DNA of 64,000 bases from Burkholderiales bacterium (GTDB taxonomy: Bacteria; Pseudomonadota; Gammaproteobacteria; Burkholderiales; Nitrosomonadaceae), in the NCBI GenBank assembly GCA_024235755.1, contig JACKLV010000010.1, positions 62,001 to 126,000 of the forward strand, given 5' to 3'. A program made the translations under genes and the position numbers. How positions within the stretch are numbered: the first letter of the stretch is position 1; every line of letters starts with the position of its first letter. Positions 60,629 to 64,000 of this stretch are shown in pieces. Below the pieces are notes generated by a model. That model was not told where the DNA came from, did no database searches, and saw only the letters and a list, made by a program, of their open reading frames with translations.

Positions 60629-63438
60629 TAACGTATCCGCCTTCTGGGTCTCATCTGATGGCTTTGATGATGCACAAGACCCAGACAAACTAAAATTAAT
60701 AATGTGGCGCCGACAACGACCAGATAAACGCCCAGATCAAACGCCATGGCTGAAGCTAGCTCAAATTCGCCGATAACCGGCCAATGTATGTGGCTGAATG
60801 TCGAGGTCAGAAAAGGGTAACCAAAAATCCAGCTAGCCAGCCCGGTACACGTGGCAATCAGCAGGCCGTAGCCGATAACCTTGTGCATATTGATTGGTAA
60901 ACGCTGCTGCGTCCAGATTACACCATTGGCCAGATATTGCATTACCAGTGCAACGGCAGTAATCAGACCGGCGATAAAGCCGCCACCCGGCAGGTTATGT
61001 CCACGTAGCAGAATAAACAGGGATACCAGTAGCGCAAGCGGTAATAACAGACGTGTAAAAGACGCCATGATAGTTGGGTGCAAATCTTCATCCCAGGCGC
61101 GCCCTTCGCTGTCATGGCTGGCACCGGCAATTTTCAGGTGCTCCAGCATGGCATAAATGCCCAATCCGGCCAAAGCCAGAACGGTTATTTCTCCGAGTGT
61201 ATCATATCCCCTGAAATCGACCAGGATCACATTGACGACATTGGTGCCACCACCACCCGGTAAACTGTTGTCGAGAAAATAACCGGCAATGCTTTCATAA
61301 GGCCGGGTTAATACCGCCCATACCAGTAGTGCAACGCCGCCGCCTGCAGCCGTTGCAATGAAAGCATCGCGGCTGCGCAACCATGTTCCAGACTCATCCG
61401 GTGATTGTTGTGGCAGAAAATACAATGCTAACAGCATGAGTACAATAGTAACCACTTCAACGGACAATTGCGTCAAGGCAAGATCGGGTGCGGAGAATTT
61501 GACAAAAATCAGCGATACGCCCAAACCCACCGTGCCCAGTAATACTAACGAGACTAGGCGTTGACGGTGCATGACAACGGTCGCTGCAGCGGCGACAACG
61601 AGCACTGTAGCTATCAGCAGACTGACACCGTCAATCGGCAGTATGCCGCGTTCGCCGGTAAGGCTGTAATCATAATCAGTTGCTAACGCACCGTATATTC
61701 CCAGCATCATAATGAACAGCATGAAAATAAACAGCATGCGTTGTAGAGATTGGGTATTGAGAAATTGCGTAACCGCACTGGCAACAGCAAGCAGTTTTTC
61801 CAGGAGAAATTCATACAGCGCCCTGAAATCCAGCAGGCTTTCCATGCGCTCCTGTATTGAGAACAGCGGTTTGCGTATCAGATAGAGACCGATTCCACCG
61901 ATCAGTGCGGCCAGGCTCATAAATAACGCAGTGTTAAATCCATGCCAGATTGCCAGATCATGATCCGGTACTGGTCCCTGTAGCACACTGGATGCGGCGA
62001 CAGCCAGGATGGGTTCAACGGTGAACGCCGGAAAGATACCAACCAGCAGGCATAACGCTACCAGAATTTCGACCGGCACTTTCATCCAGCGAGGTGGTTC
62101 GTGCGGTTGCTTGGGTAAATCAGTCGGTTCGCCATCAAAAAATACGTTATGAATGAATCGCAGTGAATACGCCACAGCGAAAATACCGGCCAGCGTGGCC
62201 ATTATCGGTAGCAGCCATCCCCAGGGTTGATTGACGACAAACAGGGTTTCTGCAAAAAACATTTCTTTCGATAAGAAGCCGTTGAATAATGGCACGCCAG
62301 CCATCGATGCGGCAGCAACCATTGCCAGTAGGGCGGTGTGAGGCATGTATTTCCACAAGCCGCGTAGTATCCGCATATCGCGAGTTCCTGTCTCATGGTG
62401 GATGATTCCTGCGGCCATAAATAAAGAGGCTTTGAAGATTGCGTGATTAATGATGTGAAAAACGCCTGCCAGCGCAGCCATGGGGGTGCCGATGCCGAAT
62501 AATAAAGTAATCAGGCCCAGATGGCTGATTGTTGAGTAAGCAAGTAAGCCTTTCAAATCATGTTTGAACATTGCAATATAGGCTGCGACAACGAGTGTGA
62601 CGAGTCCGGTAAAACAAACCAGCCAGAACCATGCCGATGTGCCTGATAATGCCGGAAACAGCCGTGCCAGCAGGAAAACGCCTGCTTTGACCATGGTGGC
62701 GGAGTGCAAATAGGCCGAGACGGGTGTTGGTGCTGCCATGGCATTAGGCAACCAGAAGTGAAAAGGAAATTGCGCTGACTTGGTAAATGCGCCCAACAGC
62801 ACCAGAATCAGCATTGGCAGATACAAATCATGGTTACGGATTAATTCACCGGCGGCAAGAATATCCGACAAGTTATAACTACCGACAATTTCACCCAGAA
62901 GCAGAAAGCCGCCAAGTAACGCAAGTCCGCCGCCGCCGGTAACCGCCAAAGCCATTCGCGCACCGCTACGGGATTCGTGTCGCATCTGCCAGTAGCTGAT
63001 TAACAGAAACGAAGACAGGCTGGTTAATTCCCAGAAAATTAGAAGCTGGATAATGTTTTCCGAAGTGGCAATTCCCAGCATGGAACCCATAAACATGAGC
63101 AGATAAGCGTAAAAACGCCCCATGTCATCACGTTCGGAGAGGTAATATCGTGCGTAGAGAATGATCAGCAGGCCGATGCACAGGATGAGTAGGACAAATA
63201 ATAAGCCTAGTCCGTCAAGGCGAAAAGCAAGCTCCATGCCTAAATGCGGTATCCACGGTATGCTTTGCACCACTACATGGCCTGAAAATGCGGTGTTGAT
63301 GAATGGAAGCAGAAACAGTAATGCGATCAAAGTGACTAAACCTGCTCCCCAGGCAGCATGTAAACGTCCAAGACGCGAAATGACAGCCACAAAACCAGCG
63401 CCCAGAAACGGCGTTAACGCAATCAGCGATAATTCCAT
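60628..63438 (-). CDS. mrpA: Cation/proton antiporter subunits A and B fused
   Basis: MrpA is the largest antiporter subunit and resembles NuoL. The 936-residue product has the NuoL-like core (residues 1-500) with LLIFWELTSLSSFLLISYW, the lysine and His-containing AMAAPTPVSAYLHSATMVKAGVFLLARL and KHDLKGLLAYSTISHLGLIT. A middle MrpA-specific part and a C-terminal MnhB domain (about 790-925, LLLPLALLVSLFILLRGHNLPGGGFIAGL) follow. The A-B fusion is common in group-2 mrp operons, so no separate mrpB is needed. It is first in the operon A/B-C-D-E-F-G. The complex exchanges Na+ (or K+) for protons. Start ATG at 63438. Confidence 0.95.
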   Translation of the reverse strand: MELSLIALTPFLGAGFVAVISRLGRLHAAWGAGLVTLIALLFLLPFINTAFSGHVVVQSIPWIPHLGMELAFRLDGLGLLFVLLILCIGLLIILYARYYLSERDDMGRFYAYLLMFMGSMLGIATSENIIQLLIFWELTSLSSFLLISYWQMRHESRSGARMALAVTGGGGLALLGGFLLLGEIVGSYNLSDILAAGELIRNHDLYLPMLILVLLGAFTKSAQFPFHFWLPNAMAAPTPVSAYLHSATMVKAGVFLLARLFPALSGTSAWFWLVCFTGLVTLVVAAYIAMFKHDLKGLLAYSTISHLGLITLLFGIGTPMAALAGVFHIINHAIFKASLFMAAGIIHHETGTRDMRILRGLWKYMPHTALLAMVAAASMAGVPLFNGFLSKEMFFAETLFVVNQPWGWLLPIMATLAGIFAVAYSLRFIHNVFFDGEPTDLPKQPHEPPRWMKVPVEILVALCLLVGIFPAFTVEPILAVAASSVLQGPVPDHDLAIWHGFNTALFMSLAALIGGIGLYLIRKPLFSIQERMESLLDFRALYEFLLEKLLAVASAVTQFLNTQSLQRMLFIFMLFIMMLGIYGALATDYDYSLTGERGILPIDGVSLLIATVLVVAAAATVVMHRQRLVSLVLLGTVGLGVSLIFVKFSAPDLALTQLSVEVVTIVLMLLALYFLPQQSPDESGTWLRSRDAFIATAAGGGVALLVWAVLTRPYESIAGYFLDNSLPGGGGTNVVNVILVDFRGYDTLGEITVLALAGLGIYAMLEHLKIAGASHDSEGRAWDEDLHPTIMASFTRLLLPLALLVSLFILLRGHNLPGGGFIAGLITAVALVMQYLANGVIWTQQRLPINMHKVIGYGLLIATCTGLASWIFGYPFLTSTFSHIHWPVIGEFELASAMAFDLGVYLVVVGATLLILVCLGLVHHQSHQMRPRRRIR

Positions 63439-63562
63439 ACCAGTGAAGTAAGACTAAAAACCAAAAAGGCTATATTGTAGGCGATCTCCGCGTTTTAAAA
63501 AATGGAAATGCCATTTATTTTCAGAATTGCGTGTAGATGACGCAGAATATTTCGGTTATGGG

Positions 63563-63967
63563 TTATCGTACAGGGATGCGTGACAAGAAAAAGGTCAATA
63601 TGCACGCAATGGTCGCGAGCATTATTTTTTGCCACATTTCAGGGACAATAAGAATTGAAACACTAAATGACAGGGCAGTCATGATATAAGCCAACCGTTT
63701 AGCCTTGCGAGGGATGCTGTGGTGCAGGCGCCACTGAAGAATAATCGGTCCGGTATAACGATTGGTCATCAATTTTGTGTGAAAACGCTCGGAACCCCTG
63801 GCAAAACAGGCTGCTGCCAGTAACACAAAAGGCGTTGTTGGTAATACGGGCAGTATAACCCCAAGTCCGCCCAGCATGAGTGCAACGCAACCAGCACTCA
63901 AATAAAGACTGCGGATTATCGGTGAATGGTGCAGACGTAAAAGCCCTGCCGCCTCGGCGCCAAGCAA
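63563..63967 (-). CDS. ybaN: YbaN/DUF454-family membrane protein
   Basis: The 134-residue frame shows the DUF454 pattern: ALMLGGLGVILPVLPTTPFVLLAAACFARGSERF, then RYTGPIILQW and a C-terminal pair of helices ending FFLSRIPVR. It is an inner-membrane protein of unknown function. The listed start is TTG at 63967, but the frame is open to the window edge, so the N-terminus may lie outside. The first 25 residues before the hydrophobic core are longer than in typical YbaN. Confidence 0.85.
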   Translation of the reverse strand: MLGAEAAGLLRLHHSPIIRSLYLSAGCVALMLGGLGVILPVLPTTPFVLLAAACFARGSERFHTKLMTNRYTGPIILQWRLHHSIPRKAKRLAYIMTALSFSVSILIVPEMWQKIMLATIACILTFFLSRIPVR

Positions 63968-64000
63968 TGCTTGCCTGTCTGTGTTAATTTGATTTTTTTC

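Noticed and set aside
1..64000. tRNA, rRNA, CRISPR or prophage genes
   Set aside because: None were seen. No regularly spaced repeats and no phage structural or integrase genes were recognised.

Overview
The window reads as chromosome of a betaproteobacterium. An autotrophic ammonia oxidiser of the Nitrosomonadaceae is my best guess. The grounds are the moderate-to-low GC content by eye, the protein style of dnaA, atp, ruv and mrp genes, and a glycolate-salvage operon of the kind autotrophs need. This is inference without database support.

Layout. 1-7548 (minus): a replication and housekeeping block read pcnB-folK-panB-panC-dnaA-dnaN-gyrB (gyrB runs off the left edge), with DnaA boxes between dnaA and dnaN that suggest oriC. 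7549-8314: no convincing gene, but a long perfect palindrome, a mini-ORF and a terminator. 8315-13066 (minus): glycolate oxidase glcDEF with tartronate-semialdehyde reductase. 13216-20392: an L,D-transpeptidase lipoprotein, a Crp/Fnr regulator, a large glycine-zipper membrane protein, a DASS-type transporter and a secreted class 3 lipase. 20625-28609 (plus): a cyclic-nucleotide-gated patatin, then a tight trio (fatty-acid hydroxylase, GH3-family ligase, enolase-superfamily epimerase), a parvulin and an ABC exporter. 28706-35731: the atpIBEFHAGDC operon with promoter and terminator. 35909-42205: glmU, glmS, yebC and ruvCAB; ruvC appears to start with AUU.

42250-55197 is the accessory region. 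It holds two paralogous very large outer-membrane-type proteins (signal peptide, FecR domain, TPRs, TonB-receptor-like beta-barrel), each followed by small AT-rich genes of an apparently uncharacterised family. Each large gene has a CRP-like palindrome upstream. One is preceded by a CHASE2 adenylate/guanylate cyclase gene. Between the two copies lie an AbrB/PIN toxin-antitoxin pair and a decayed IS200-type transposase. The C-terminus of one FecR-TPR gene and the CHASE2 half of the cyclase are broken by single-base frameshifts, which could be decay or sequencing error. I read this as a possible cAMP-linked surface system: cyclase, CRP-type site, FecR-TPR-barrel protein, small exported proteins.

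55334-64000: yaaA, an NTF2-like protein, a CDF metal exporter, a complete mrp (mnh) cation/proton antiporter operon with fused mrpA-mrpB, and a YbaN-family membrane protein at the right edge. No tRNA, rRNA or CRISPR array was seen.
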